Shown: positions 28,186 through 36,760 of the stretch, piece after piece | Position numbering within the stretch: the first letter of the stretch is position 1 | How the letters are laid out: each line of letters starts with the position of its first letter | Assembly: GCA_002355455.1 (NCBI GenBank) | Contig: AP017375.1 | Location: 744,001-808,000, forward strand | Length of the DNA stretch: 64,000 bases | Origin: Stanieria sp. NIES-3757 | GTDB taxonomy: Bacteria; Cyanobacteriota; Cyanobacteriia; Cyanobacteriales; Xenococcaceae | Reading direction: 5' to 3' | Program-made: the position numbers and the translations under genes | Notes under the pieces: generated by a model | Database searches by the model: none | The model's input: the letters and a program-made list of their open reading frames with translations, nothing else | Told to the model about the DNA's origin: nothing

Positions 28186-28314
28186 GCAGTGGTAGTTTAG
28201 TAGCCTAGAACGCCTTATATCCTTGTTCATAACTTACCCCCATTGGGGTCGAAGAATGAGGGTTATCGCCTTCCAACGCGGGAGACGCGGGTGCAAATCC
28301 CGCCCACTGCTCCA
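28186..28314 (+). ncRNA. tRNA-like Y RNA 1 (Gly-like body)
   Basis: A cloverleaf shell with a ~50-nt insert. Acceptor strands GCAGTGG (28186-28192) and CCACTGC (28304-28310) pair fully and are followed by TCCA, an encoded CCA with U73 as in tRNA-Gly. The D stem is GTTT/GAAC; the T arm is GCGGG-TGCAAAT-CCCGC. In place of a normal anticodon arm, 28219-28268 carries the conserved module: CCUUGUUCAUA, a small hairpin (ACCCC-CAUU-GGGGU), then GGUCGAAG and GAGGGUUAUCG. CUUCCAA after it recalls the tRNA-Gly(UCC) anticodon loop, but its stem is not preserved. The D loop lacks the usual GG. Confidence 0.8.
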
Positions 28315-28342
28315 AATGAAACAGATTACTTTATATATACAA

Positions 28343-28473
28343 GCGTCGGTAGCCAAGTGGTAAGGCAGCATTTCCTTGTTCATAGCTTATCTCTAGGGGG
28401 TCGAAGAATGAGGGTTATCGATTACTCCATTAGAAATCGGCGATCGCAGGTTCGATTCCTGCCCGACGCACCA
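28343..28473 (+). ncRNA. tRNA-like Y RNA 2
   Basis: Acceptor GCGTCGG (28343-28349) pairs with CCGACGC (28463-28469), followed by ACCA. D arm GCC-AAGTGGTAA-GGC with the canonical GG; T arm GCAGG-TTCGATT-CCTGC with a canonical T loop. The shared module occupies about 28373-28420, with the inner hairpin AUCUC/GGGGU formed through G-U pairs. After the module a CGAUU/AAUCG stem encloses an 11-base loop where an anticodon arm would be. It cannot decode as an ordinary tRNA. Confidence 0.82.
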
Positions 28474-28583
28474 ATATATATAAAAGTAATAGGTAATAAG
28501 TAATAGGTAATAGGTTAAAACTGACTTATGATCTCTAATTATTTACTTTTATCTCTCATTACTTTTTTCAATTTGTTTCACAA

Positions 28584-28711
28584 GCGACGGTAGCTCAGTA
28601 GGTAGAGCGGCATTATCCTTGTTCATAAACTTATCCCCATGGGGTCGAAAGAGTGAGGGTTATCGACTGTTAATCGGCTGGTCGTAGGTTCGAGTCCTAC
28701 CCGTCGCACCA
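28584..28711 (+). ncRNA. tRNA-like Y RNA 3 (Asn-like body)
   Basis: Acceptor GCGACGG/CCGTCGC plus ACCA; D arm GCTC-AGTAGGTA-GAGC; T arm GTAGG-TTCGAGT-CCTAC, all canonical. The module at about 28616-28665 begins UAUCCUUGUUCAUA and ends GAGGGUUAUCG, with inner stem AUCCCC/GGGGU. Immediately after it, UCGA-CUGUUAA-UCGG forms a stem-loop identical in type to a tRNA-Asn(GUU) anticodon arm. This copy shows most plainly that the module sits between the D arm and the anticodon arm of a former tRNA. Confidence 0.85.
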
Positions 28712-28826
28712 AATTAAATAAGTCAAAAGTTAAAAGTTAAAAGTTAAAAGTCAAAAATAGAAAGAAGGGAGAAGGGAAAAAGAAATATACAAACAAATTT
28801 GTCTACTTACCTTATGAATTTTTTTT

Positions 28827-28944
28827 GCGACGGAAGGCGGAATTGGTATACGCAATATCCCTTTGTTCATACCTTGTCTGCAAAGACCGAAGAATTGAAG
28901 GTTATCGACTATGTCATTGTAGGTTCGAGTCCTACTCCGTCGCC
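28827..28944 (+). ncRNA. tRNA-like Y RNA 4 (Leu-like D arm, 8-bp acceptor)
   Basis: Acceptor of eight pairs, GCGACGGA with TCCGTCGC, then C and no encoded CCA. The D arm (GCG...AATTGGTATA...CGC) is of tRNA-Leu type; the T arm is GTAGG-TTCGAGT-CCTAC. The module at about 28859-28907 keeps CUUUGUUCAUA, CGAAG and GGUUAUCG, but its inner hairpin is GUCU-GCAA-AGAC instead of CCCC/GGGG, a compensatory change on both strands. Only a three-pair GAC/GUC hairpin remains after the module. A 34-base sequence shared with RNA 5 follows. Confidence 0.8.
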
Positions 28945-28960
28945 TGGTGCGGTTAATAAC

Positions 28961-28994
28961 AAACAACCAAACCAATTTTAAATCAGTCAATAGC
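28961..28994 (+). repeat. 34-bp direct repeat after tRNA-like RNA 4 (first copy)
   Basis: Identical over 34 bases to 29165-29198, beginning AAACAACCAAACCAATTTTA. Each copy starts 16 bases after the end of its RNA, and the 16 bases between (CTGGNG..GGTTAAT) are also similar. The unit RNA-plus-tail was evidently duplicated, or the tail has a role in 3' processing. Confidence 0.9.
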
Positions 28995-29018
28995 CACTAT
29001 TTAATTTTAAAAGAGCTT

Positions 29019-29148
29019 GGGGCGGGACTTTTTCGATGGTCGATTGACTATTGAAAAAGAAAAATCTTTGTTCATAATCTTATCCCAATGGGGTCGCAGA
29101 ACGAGGGTTATCGTTGGATTACATAGGTTCGATTCCTATACCGCCCCC
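29019..29148 (+). ncRNA. tRNA-like Y RNA 5 (enlarged D arm)
   Basis: Acceptor GGGGCGG with CCGCCCC, then C and no CCA. The D arm is replaced by a long hairpin with a seven-pair stem CTTTTTC/GAAAAAG and an 18-base loop. T arm ATAGG-TTCGATT-CCTAT is canonical, with one extra A before the acceptor. The module at about 29064-29113 has CUUUGUUCAUA, inner hairpin AUCCC/GGGGU and GAGGGUUAUCG; flanking AAUC and GAUU could close it. No anticodon-like arm remains. Confidence 0.75.
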
Positions 29149-29164
29149 TGGCGAGGTTAATCAA

Positions 29165-29198
29165 AAACAACCAAACCAATTTTAAATCAGTCAATAGC
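29165..29198 (+). repeat. 34-bp direct repeat after tRNA-like RNA 5 (second copy)
   Basis: Exact copy of 28961-28994, in the same position relative to the preceding RNA gene. It lies about 75 bases before the Ro60 start codon. Confidence 0.9.
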
Positions 29199-29272
29199 GA
29201 ACAAGCTGACAATAATCACTGTTAACTGAATAACTGTTAATAACTTTGCCCGCAAGGGCTGGAGGTAATGAA

Positions 29273-30877
29273 ATGAATTACCGCTTTTTTACTAATAAAT
29301 CCCAAAATACACCTCAGAATCAACCAATTCCAGGACGAGAAGCCGAAATGATTCAAGGTCGTTCTGGCGGTTATATGTTTGATGCAGGTATTTGGCAGAT
29401 GCTACGCCGTTGTCTGTTGATTGGTACGGCACAAAGTACTTATTATGCAGATAAAAAAGAATTAACTCAAGACTTTATTGGAGTTATCAAGCAAGCAGTA
29501 GTAGAAGATGCGAGTAGAGTTGCTGAAGAAATTCTCTATGCTTCTGATGGACGTTCAATTAATAATAGCGCGCCTATCTTAGCGTTAGTATTGCTGTCGA
29601 TGGGAGAAACACCCGCAGCCAAAAAAGCTTTCTTAGAAATCTTCCCTCAAGTAGTGCGTACTGGCAGCCACTTCTATGAATGGTTGAACTATACCAAGTC
29701 AATGCGCGGTTTTGGTAAGGTAATTCGGGAAGCAGGTACAGCTTGGTTATCCAAAGAAGATGTCAAGGCGTTAGCTTATCAATTACTAAAATATCAACAA
29801 CGTTATGGCTTCCAACACCGAGATGCCTTGAGACTATTTCATGTTAAACCACCGACAACAGAACACGATCGCTTGTTTAAATGGGCAGTTAGTGGTTGGG
29901 AGGGATTACCAGAATATACTCCTGATGATGCCTTAACTCAAATCTGGTGGTATGAATGGTTGAAACGGAATCCCGAACAAACCCATGAGGCTATTTCTCA
30001 AGGTAGACTGACTCATGAAATGTGTGCGCCTGTGGGCAAGATGGATAAGGCTGCATGGCAGTTGTTATTTAACGAAATGCCTATCGGTGCAATGCTACGA
30101 AATTTGGGTTCTTTAACTCAGTTAGATGTATTGCGTGCCGATAGTCGCGAGAATTTAGACCGTCTTGAAACAGTTTTAAATAATAAAAACCATCTGCGTC
30201 GCGGACGCATCCACCCGATTGATGTCCTTAAAGCCTTAAAAACTTACAAATCGGGCGGAAAAGTAGGACGTAGCCAAAAAACTTGGACTCCTGTACCTCG
30301 GATTGTAGATATCTTAGAAAAAGCTTTGGAATTAGCTTTTGATGTAGTCGAACCTACCAATAAAGTTTTTCTCCATGCTGTTGATATTTCTGGTTCGATG
30401 TCTTGCGGTGTAGTTGGTTCAGTTGGTTTAACCTGCTGCGAAATTGCTGCTACTATGGCATTAGTTACAGCAAAAGCTGAAAAAAACTATGAAATACGTG
30501 GTTTTTCTACTAAATTCATCGATCTAGGGATTTCACGACGAGATTCTTTTAGTTCTGCTCTTAAAAAAGCGAATAACAATAATTTTGGTGCAACTGATGC
30601 TTCGGTTGCCTATGATTGGGCGATTAAAAATAGATTCAAAGCAGATGTGATTTGTTTTTGGACAGATAATGAAAGTTGGGCAGGAAGAAAACATCCTTCT
30701 GTAGCTTTGAAGGAGTATCGTGAAAAAGTAAATCCAAATGTCAAGGCAGTTTACGTCACACTGACTCCTTATCGAATTAGTTTAGTAGATCCTAAAGACA
30801 AAAATTCTTGGGATTTAGCTGGTTTCGATCCTGGTGTTCCTCGTTTAATTCAAATGTTAGCAAAGGGTGAGTTATAA
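29273..30877 (+). CDS. rsr: Ro60-family RNA-binding protein (TROVE + vWA domains)
   Basis: 534 residues from ATG 29273, preceded by GGAGG at 29261. A TTG nine codons upstream is in frame, but the MNYRFFTNKSQNTPQNQPIPG start suits the family. Residues about 15-360 form the TROVE ring of helical repeats, which in Ro60 holds the ends of misfolded RNA and binds Y RNAs on its outer surface. The C-terminal vWA-like domain has the metal-site motif DISGSMS (about residue 370) and FWTDNESWAGR. Bacterial Ro60 (Rsr) works with Y RNAs in RNA quality control and with nucleases such as PNPase. Here it lies directly downstream of five RNAs carrying a Y-like module. Confidence 0.93.
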   Translation: MNYRFFTNKSQNTPQNQPIPGREAEMIQGRSGGYMFDAGIWQMLRRCLLIGTAQSTYYADKKELTQDFIGVIKQAVVEDASRVAEEILYASDGRSINNSAPILALVLLSMGETPAAKKAFLEIFPQVVRTGSHFYEWLNYTKSMRGFGKVIREAGTAWLSKEDVKALAYQLLKYQQRYGFQHRDALRLFHVKPPTTEHDRLFKWAVSGWEGLPEYTPDDALTQIWWYEWLKRNPEQTHEAISQGRLTHEMCAPVGKMDKAAWQLLFNEMPIGAMLRNLGSLTQLDVLRADSRENLDRLETVLNNKNHLRRGRIHPIDVLKALKTYKSGGKVGRSQKTWTPVPRIVDILEKALELAFDVVEPTNKVFLHAVDISGSMSCGVVGSVGLTCCEIAATMALVTAKAEKNYEIRGFSTKFIDLGISRRDSFSSALKKANNNNFGATDASVAYDWAIKNRFKADVICFWTDNESWAGRKHPSVALKEYREKVNPNVKAVYVTLTPYRISLVDPKDKNSWDLAGFDPGVPRLIQMLAKGEL

Positions 30878-31108
30878 GATTATCTTTCACGTATATAAAT
30901 GGGAAAATTAATTATAATTAGTCATCAAAATGAATTGGTAGTTATTTGACTGCATTTGAGTTTTCCCTAATTCCCTATCTTCCCAATCTCCTACTAAACA
31001 TCTAGGGGCGTTTCTTATAGCGTCCCTTTTGAATTTTTTTAACCTAAATCTACCCAAAAGAAGATATCCTAAACTTTGGGAAATATGAACCAAAAGGTTG
31101 ATCAAGCG

Positions 31109-32392
31109 GTGCTAGACCTCAAACAAATCAGAGAAAATCCAGACCAAATCCAAGAATTACTCAATCGTCGTAGTGCAGGAGAATACGATCTCCAACCTAT
31201 TTTACAGTTAGACCAGCAACAAAGAGAGTTAGAAACTAATCGCAGTCAACTCAGTGCTAGAAGTAACGAAATTGGTAAGTTGATTGGACAAAAGATTCGA
31301 GGTGGTAGCGACCCCAATGGCGCAGAAATTAATAGCTTAAAAGAAGAAGGAAACGAGCTTAAAATTAAACTAGCTGACTTAGAACCTCAAGAAAAAGATT
31401 TAAAAGCGCAAATAGAAACTCTTTTATTTCAATTACCCAATTTACCGAGTGAATCTACCCCTATCGGTAAAAATGAGACGGAAAATGTCGAAATTCGACG
31501 CTGGGGCGATGAATATATCCCTAATAATCCCGATATCTTGCCTCATTGGGAAATTGGCGAAAAATTAGGTATTTTAGAATTTACTCGTTCGGTTAAAGTC
31601 GCTCAAAGTCGCTTTGTCAATTTAATCGGTGCTGGTGCAGCTTTAGAAAGAGCTTTAATTAACTTTATGTTAGACCGCCAAATTGAAGCTGGTTACACTG
31701 AAGTAATGCCCCCTATTTTAGTTAATAGTGATTCTTTAACTGGTACGGGACAACTACCCAAATTTGCAGAAGAAAGTTTTAAGTGTCAAGAGGATGACCT
31801 TTGGTTGATTCCTACTGCCGAAGTACCTGTAACTAATCTTTATCGTGGCGAAATTATTGAAGCCTCCCAATTACCAATTTATCACTGTGCTTATACTCCT
31901 TGTTTTCGTAGAGAAGCTGGCAGTTATGGCAAAGATACCAGAGGTTTAATTAGATTACATCAGTTCAATAAGGTAGAGTTAGTTAAAATTGTTCATCCTG
32001 AGACTTCAGAAGCAGAACATCAAGCTTTAGTTAACAATGCCGAAGCAATTTTACAAGCTTTAAAATTACCCTATCGCGTGATTGAATTGTGTACGGGAGA
32101 TTTGGGTTTTGGTGCAGCCAAATGTTATGACATCGAGGTATGGTTACCTTCTGCCCAAATGTATCGGGAAATTTCTAGTTGTTCCAATTTTAAGGATTTT
32201 CAAGCTAGAAGAGCTAATATTCGCTTTAAAGAAGCTGGTAAGAAAGGAACACAATTTGTTCATACTCTGAATGGTTCGGGGTTAGCTGTAGGGAGAACAA
32301 TGGCTGCTGTTTTAGAAAATTATCAGCAAGCAGATGGAACAATATCAGTTCCTGAAGTTTTGCAACCTTATCTAAGGCGAGAAGTGCTTTAA
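31109..32392 (+). CDS. serS: Seryl-tRNA synthetase
   Basis: About 427 residues from GTG 31109 (read [10 protein letters not shown], the conserved start); an in-frame ATG at 31085 would add eight residues. The N-terminal coiled-coil arm (about 30-105) grips the variable arm of tRNA-Ser. The class II core has motif 2 in [24 protein letters not shown] and motif 3 in [19 protein letters not shown]. It also charges tRNA-Sec where present. It lies on the same strand 200 bases after the Ro60 gene but probably has its own promoter. Confidence 0.96.
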   Translation: MLDLKQIRENPDQIQELLNRRSAGEYDLQPILQLDQQQRELETNRSQLSARSNEIGKLIGQKIRGGSDPNGAEINSLKEEGNELKIKLADLEPQEKDLKAQIETLLFQLPNLPSESTPIGKNETENVEIRRWGDEYIPNNPDILPHWEIGEKLGILEFTRSVKVAQSRFVNLIGAGAALERALINFMLDRQIEAGYTEVMPPILVNSDSLTGTGQLPKFAEESFKCQEDDLWLIPTAEVPVTNLYRGEIIEASQLPIYHCAYTPCFRREAGSYGKDTRGLIRLHQFNKVELVKIVHPETSEAEHQALVNNAEAILQALKLPYRVIELCTGDLGFGAAKCYDIEVWLPSAQMYREISSCSNFKDFQARRANIRFKEAGKKGTQFVHTLNGSGLAVGRTMAAVLENYQQADGTISVPEVLQPYLRREVL

Positions 32393-32541
32393 ATAATTAG
32401 GAAACAGGACGTACAAGGTTTCGAGTTTACCTCGAAACACAGCCTCTCCCATTCATAAATTGTTTCTACCACAGTATTAATAAATTTATTACTATTTATC
32501 TTAAAGCGATCGCTGCTTTAAATTGAAGTTAGATTTAATGA

Positions 32542-33671
32542 TAAGTAGCTCCACTTAATTAAACATTAAACGTTCAACAGTATAATTTCCCTGTTGACTT
32601 TGATTTTTGATGCCATCAATAATAGCGAGAGCCAAATCATACTCATCCTCAAAAACAAAACCACCCAATTCTTGACGCTTGAGGTGTAGCCATCTATCTT
32701 CAATACGATTCATTTCAGGAGAATAAGGAGGAAGAAAAAATACGCTCAATCCTTGTTTTGACCAAATTTGATGACGTTTTTGAACTAACTTGGCACGATG
32801 GATAGAAGCATTATCATGAATAATTATGGTCAGCTTTCCTGTCTCAAAGAGTCTTTTCATAGCTCGTTCTGCTTGCCAATCCATAAAACGAAGATAACTC
32901 TTTGTTTTGTAAGTTCCTACTTTTAGGGTATACTCAAACCTTTTTTCTTCTTCCCAAACTCCCATGATATTGACTCGTCTTCCTTTTCTGGTTTTTTGAG
33001 AAATCGATTTTTGTTGCCCTATTTGACCATAGCCGTAGCTAAGAGGACTTTCAGGACAACACCCCGATTCATCTAGATACAGTAAGGTAATCAAACCCAG
33101 TTCTGACCATAATTTTAGTAGTTGTAAATCCTTCTTCTTCGCTTCTTTCCATTCTTGATTTTTAGCTGCTGGCGGTTTTCGTCTCAGTCTTTTCCAACGC
33201 CACTTTTTTTTTTAGTATCCGACGAACTTGTTCTGCTCCCAGAAACACTTGTCTTTCTCTGGCTAATCTTTGGCTCAATTGTCGAGAGCTTATGCTACGG
33301 GGTTCATTCAACCATTGTTCCATTGCTTCCCAATCTTCAGTCGTCCATGATGGCTTTCTTCCTCTACCTCCAGCTTCCCATAGCCCTACTAATCCAGACC
33401 TATTCCAGCGATGAATCGTTTGTCTGACCGTTGATTCTGCCCATTCTAAATAATTAGCGATCTCTTTAACTTTCCATCCTGCTGCATTCAGACGAAGTGC
33501 CGTTGCTCTTTGCGCCCGTTCTTCGAGTCACAGAGTTTGATAACTCCAGTTGTTGTAAGGTTGTGTTTTCTTCAGTGGTTAAAGTAATTTTTAATGCTGC
33601 TGGCATTTCTGAATCATCAAGCTAGATTTCTTCCGTTTTTATTTTACGTTTTTTTTAGGTGGAGCTACTTA
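32542..33671 (-). mobile_element. IS630-family insertion sequence, decayed
   Basis: Inverted repeats AGTAGCTCCAC at both ends (left from 32544, right ending 33669) with TA on each side, as expected for IS630. It is a different subgroup from the copy at 21.6 kb. The transposase inside is broken into three frames. Confidence 0.85.
32555..33606 (-). pseudogene. IS630 transposase, frameshifted
   Basis: The catalytic domain (LLYLDESGCCPE, IIIHDNASIHRA, PPYSPEMNRIEDRW) is open from about 33210 to 32555. The helix-turn-helix half reads in another frame (NAAGWKVKEIANYLEWAESTVRQTIHRW) up to a run of ten T at 33204-33213, where a shift would be needed to join the two. A further frame break lies near 33530, after MPAALKITLTTEENTTLQQLELSNS. 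The first break could be programmed slippage; the second makes the copy probably dead. Confidence 0.8.
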
Positions 33672-34052
33672 TGCAAACGCAACCTAACAACCTGGTTGAA
33701 GCAGACTTCCGCGAGATATTGATGTGAATGCAGAGGTTATTTGCAGCAGATCAACCAGAACGTTGGATTTTCGTTTCACTATTTGACAATTTTAACTATC
33801 TGGTAACAATCGATGTTCGCTTAAGTCTCAAGAGCGATCGCTTGTTGGAGTAATTTGAGTTTTTATGGCGATCGCTTTTAAATACTGTTCTAAAGTATGA
33901 TCGCGCCTTGGTAGAATGAGCAAATTATTCTTACTTTAAATGCTCCTGTCTATTTTTAATTGGATGCTCACCTTAACCAAAACTTATGGCAAAATAAGAT
34001 ACCTCACCCAAACTGCGATCGCTATTTTTTTATTTCTCTAGCAAGACTATTT
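33672..34052. other. Intergenic region, nothing recognised
   Basis: 381 bases holding several HIP1-like GCGATCGC sites but no reading frame, palindrome or RNA that I can support. Confidence 0.5.
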
Positions 34053-34262
34053 TCAACTTGCCTTAATAGTGTCGTTGTCTAAACTCTCTACTCCGTCTTT
34101 AATCCACTGACGCAAAAGTTTGAGTCTTTTTTGCTTTGGTAAAGACATTACCGTATTGTAAATGTCCTGTTCTACTCTAAGCTGAAGGGGTTTTTTACTT
34201 AGTGCTTTCTCTCCTTCAGGCTCAAATGGAGTTAAATTTTCTATGTTGTATTTTTTGCTCAC
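34053..34262 (-). CDS. Small hypothetical protein, possible DNA-binding/antitoxin type
   Basis: 69 residues: an N-terminal NLTPFEPEGEKALSKKPLQLRVEQDIYNTVMSLPKQKRLKLLRQWIKDGVESL. The segment LQLRVEQDIYNTVMSLPKQKRLKLLRQWI resembles a strand followed by two helices, as in ribbon-helix-helix regulators, but this is not certain. It is divergent from the coiled-coil gene at 34445 with a palindrome between them. No toxin partner is adjacent. Confidence 0.55.
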   Translation of the reverse strand: MSKKYNIENLTPFEPEGEKALSKKPLQLRVEQDIYNTVMSLPKQKRLKLLRQWIKDGVESLDNDTIKAS

Positions 34263-34342
34263 AATTTTTAACCTGTTTGAACACTAAATATTGTTGTCCA
34301 GAGCTACTTTTAAAAGTATTAAGTTACATTAGATAAAAATAC

Positions 34343-34366
34343 TTCTCACTTGTATACGAGTGAGAA
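34343..34366. promoter_or_regulatory. Near-perfect 24-bp palindrome between divergent genes
   Basis: TTCTCACT and AGTGAGAA arms around TGTATACG; only one base pair breaks the symmetry. It lies 80 bases upstream of the 34053-34262 gene start and about 80 bases before ATG 34445. It is a good candidate operator, perhaps for the small protein encoded alongside. Confidence 0.5.
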
Positions 34367-34444
34367 TTGCTGTATTGTTTATTTGAAGACGGTTGCCAGT
34401 CGGACAAACTTCAACCGTCGAGTCTCATTCACATTCACAAAAAT

Positions 34445-35245
34445 ATGACGAGCTTACCCATAAATATAAAACAAGATAAATCCACTTGCCAAGAACTAAA
34501 GATAAATTCAACCTCAAACAGACAACCACAGAGCCAAACAATCCTCCAACCCTTTCAACGAGTCTACCTCTACGGAGACATCCAATTTAGTGGAACACTA
34601 CTCCATCCCATTGAGCGCACCTATCCACCCAGATGGTCGGTAGAATTAGATCGAGGTGGCTACGATTGCCCTATCATCAACGATATTACTCCCCTGATAC
34701 AGTACCAAATTGAATCAGATACAGAAGAAATACCTTTTTGCGATTCACCCGAACCAACTAGAACCGAACTAGAAAAAGAAATCATCGCCCTGAAAAAAGA
34801 AAACGCTCGACTCAAACAAGAAAACGAACAACTCATAGAAGAATTAAACGAAGCCAAAAACATCATCCGTCGCGCCAAAGATATATCTCCTATCATGCGT
34901 CAATCATTCAAAAGAGTTATCAGACTCGCCCATCAAGCTTGCATGGATGTACAACGTACTGTCGGAGGCTGGCTCTTAAAGATGGGTGACAAAGTACGTA
35001 AATTTCGTCGTTTAGTCGATATTTGGGATGTTTTATCGCAAGACAATTGGTATCTAGATGAGATATTTGCACCAGATAAACTATTACCTCTAGATCGAAT
35101 TCAACCACCTCGCCCTAGAAAAAAAACAATTCCATCTGAAAAACTAACCCTGCCGATTCTGCGTCCTGAAGAAGTAATCAGGAGGCGTGAAATGGGTTTG
35201 CCGAAACTGACAGTTCGAGATAAATTTTGTTCGGTAATAGATTAA
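34445..35245 (+). CDS. Hypothetical coiled-coil protein
   Basis: About 266 residues from ATG 34445; a TTG 26 codons upstream overlaps the palindrome and is less likely. A coiled coil covers about 105-145 (RTELEKEIIALKKENARLKQ and onward). After it comes a basic helical stretch (MRQSFKRVIRLAHQACMDVQRTVGGWLLKMGDKVRKFRR) and a proline-rich basic tail. No family recognised. The charged composition could suit a DNA-binding or plasmid-type protein, but that is speculation. Confidence 0.6.
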   Translation: MTSLPINIKQDKSTCQELKINSTSNRQPQSQTILQPFQRVYLYGDIQFSGTLLHPIERTYPPRWSVELDRGGYDCPIINDITPLIQYQIESDTEEIPFCDSPEPTRTELEKEIIALKKENARLKQENEQLIEELNEAKNIIRRAKDISPIMRQSFKRVIRLAHQACMDVQRTVGGWLLKMGDKVRKFRRLVDIWDVLSQDNWYLDEIFAPDKLLPLDRIQPPRPRKKTIPSEKLTLPILRPEEVIRRREMGLPKLTVRDKFCSVID

Positions 35246-35329
35246 GGAAGGCGAACATTTATATATACAGAGAAATTGGAATTTGGTTAAAGTAAAACCA
35301 ATATATTATCTAGTTCATGTATTTTATTG

Positions 35330-36760
35330 ATGACTTCAACTAGCTTTAATCCTTTTCTCAGTCTTGAATATCAACCAGCCTTGGAAAGTCTGGGCGATGA
35401 TTATTATGATGAAGTTGCAGCAGCCGAATTTCCTCAACAGATTCTCCGTTTTCGCAATGACTCTTTATTACCAATACTCGGATTAGATTCTAAATCGGTT
35501 AAAGATGAGCATTTTATTGAGGCTTTTGGTAAATTCCAAGGAATACAACCTTTTTTAGCCTTACGTTATCATGGCTATCAATTTGGCGAATACAATCCTT
35601 TTTTAGGGGATGGGAGAGGATTTCTTTACGGACAAGTAAGAGGTACGGATGGAGAACTGTATGATTTTGGTACCAAAGGATCGGGCAGAACTCCCTATTC
35701 TCGTACTGCTGATGGCAGATTAACTCTTAAAGGTGGTGTTAGAGAGGTATTAGCAGCAGAAGCTTTGCATCAATTGGGAATTAAAACTTCTCGTTGTCTG
35801 AGTATGATTGAAACTGGGGAAGCACTTTGGCGGGGTGATGAACCTTCTCCTACTCGTTCTTCAGTAATGGTGCGTTTTAGTCGTTCCCATATTCGGTTTG
35901 GTACGTTTGAAAGGCTGCATTATCTTCAACGTCCTGATTTAATTCAGAAGTTATTGGATCATGTTATTGAAATTTATTATCCAAATATTCCGAATACAGA
36001 AGATAAATACGCCAAGTTTTATGCCGAATTAGTCGAAAGAGTTGCCCAATTAGCAGCCCAATGGATGGCAGCAGGTTTCTGTCATGGGGTACTAAATACG
36101 GATAATATGTCGATTACTGGGGAAAGTTTTGATTATGGGCCTTATGCTTTTATTCTTACTTATAATCCTCATTTTACAGCAGCTTATTTTGACTACGGTG
36201 GACGCTATAGTTATGGCAATCAGCCTTTTATTTGTAAGTTAAATTTGGAACTGTTGCAATTACCTTTAGGGATGCTCATTGCTAAATCAGATTTAGAGGC
36301 TGGTTTGGCTCAATTTGAAGATTGTTATTCTTCTACCTATAATCAGTTCATGCTTAATAAGTTAGGTTTCCAAAACTTATCTGAGTTGGCAGCAGCAGAA
36401 TTATTAGAAGCAACAATTAAATTATTAAGAAATACCGACATTGGTTATCATGCTTTTTTTGCTGAGTTAGCAGCAGGATTTAATTATGGTTGGCGTGAAG
36501 ATAGTTCTTTAATTTTAGAAAATAATTTTTTTACTCGTGTTTCTCAAGAAGTTAGCGACTATTGGCGTAAATTGTACCATCGCTGCTTAAATCAATTACC
36601 ACAGGATGAAATGGATTTAATTAGCGATCGCTTGAGTTTTTATAATCCTAAAACTGCTTTACTTCGTCCTATTATAGAATCAATTTGGCAACCAATTGTC
36701 GATGAAGATAATTGGCAACCTTTTTATGATTTAATTGCAACAATTCAAGCTAAGGAATGA
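35330..36760 (+). CDS. selO: Protein adenylyltransferase SelO (YdiU/UPF0061)
   Basis: 476 residues from ATG 35330 (a TTG one codon earlier is in frame). SelO is a pseudokinase that transfers AMP to Ser/Thr/Tyr of target proteins, linked to redox stress. Hallmarks: [50 protein letters not shown] and the metal/active-site region [22 protein letters not shown]. It overlaps the following HD gene by four bases (ATGA), so the two are coupled. Confidence 0.92.
   Translation: MTSTSFNPFLSLEYQPALESLGDDYYDEVAAAEFPQQILRFRNDSLLPILGLDSKSVKDEHFIEAFGKFQGIQPFLALRYHGYQFGEYNPFLGDGRGFLYGQVRGTDGELYDFGTKGSGRTPYSRTADGRLTLKGGVREVLAAEALHQLGIKTSRCLSMIETGEALWRGDEPSPTRSSVMVRFSRSHIRFGTFERLHYLQRPDLIQKLLDHVIEIYYPNIPNTEDKYAKFYAELVERVAQLAAQWMAAGFCHGVLNTDNMSITGESFDYGPYAFILTYNPHFTAAYFDYGGRYSYGNQPFICKLNLELLQLPLGMLIAKSDLEAGLAQFEDCYSSTYNQFMLNKLGFQNLSELAAAELLEATIKLLRNTDIGYHAFFAELAAGFNYGWREDSSLILENNFFTRVSQEVSDYWRKLYHRCLNQLPQDEMDLISDRLSFYNPKTALLRPIIESIWQPIVDEDNWQPFYDLIATIQAKE

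Noticed and set aside
28243-28503. 86-codon plus-strand frame between the first tRNA-like RNAs
   Set aside because: It reads through the 3' parts of RNAs 1 and 2; peptides such as RVQIPPTAP and SQVRFLPDAP are typical translations of T arms and acceptor stems.
28751-28990. 79-codon minus-strand frame and 60-codon plus-strand frame across RNA 4
   Set aside because: Both overlap the RNA gene completely and have no ribosome-binding site or recognisable protein.
28186-29148. tRNAs interrupted by introns (group I or archaeal type)
   Set aside because: The inserts are only about 50 bases, lack a group I core, and are conserved in sequence with covarying hairpins; four of five copies would not give a normal anticodon arm after removal. 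The Ro60 gene next door favours Y RNAs.
32555-33606. Intact IS630 transposase using programmed frameshifting at the T10 run
   Set aside because: The run could allow slippage, but a second frame break near 33530 in the N-terminal part has no slippery site, so decay is more likely.
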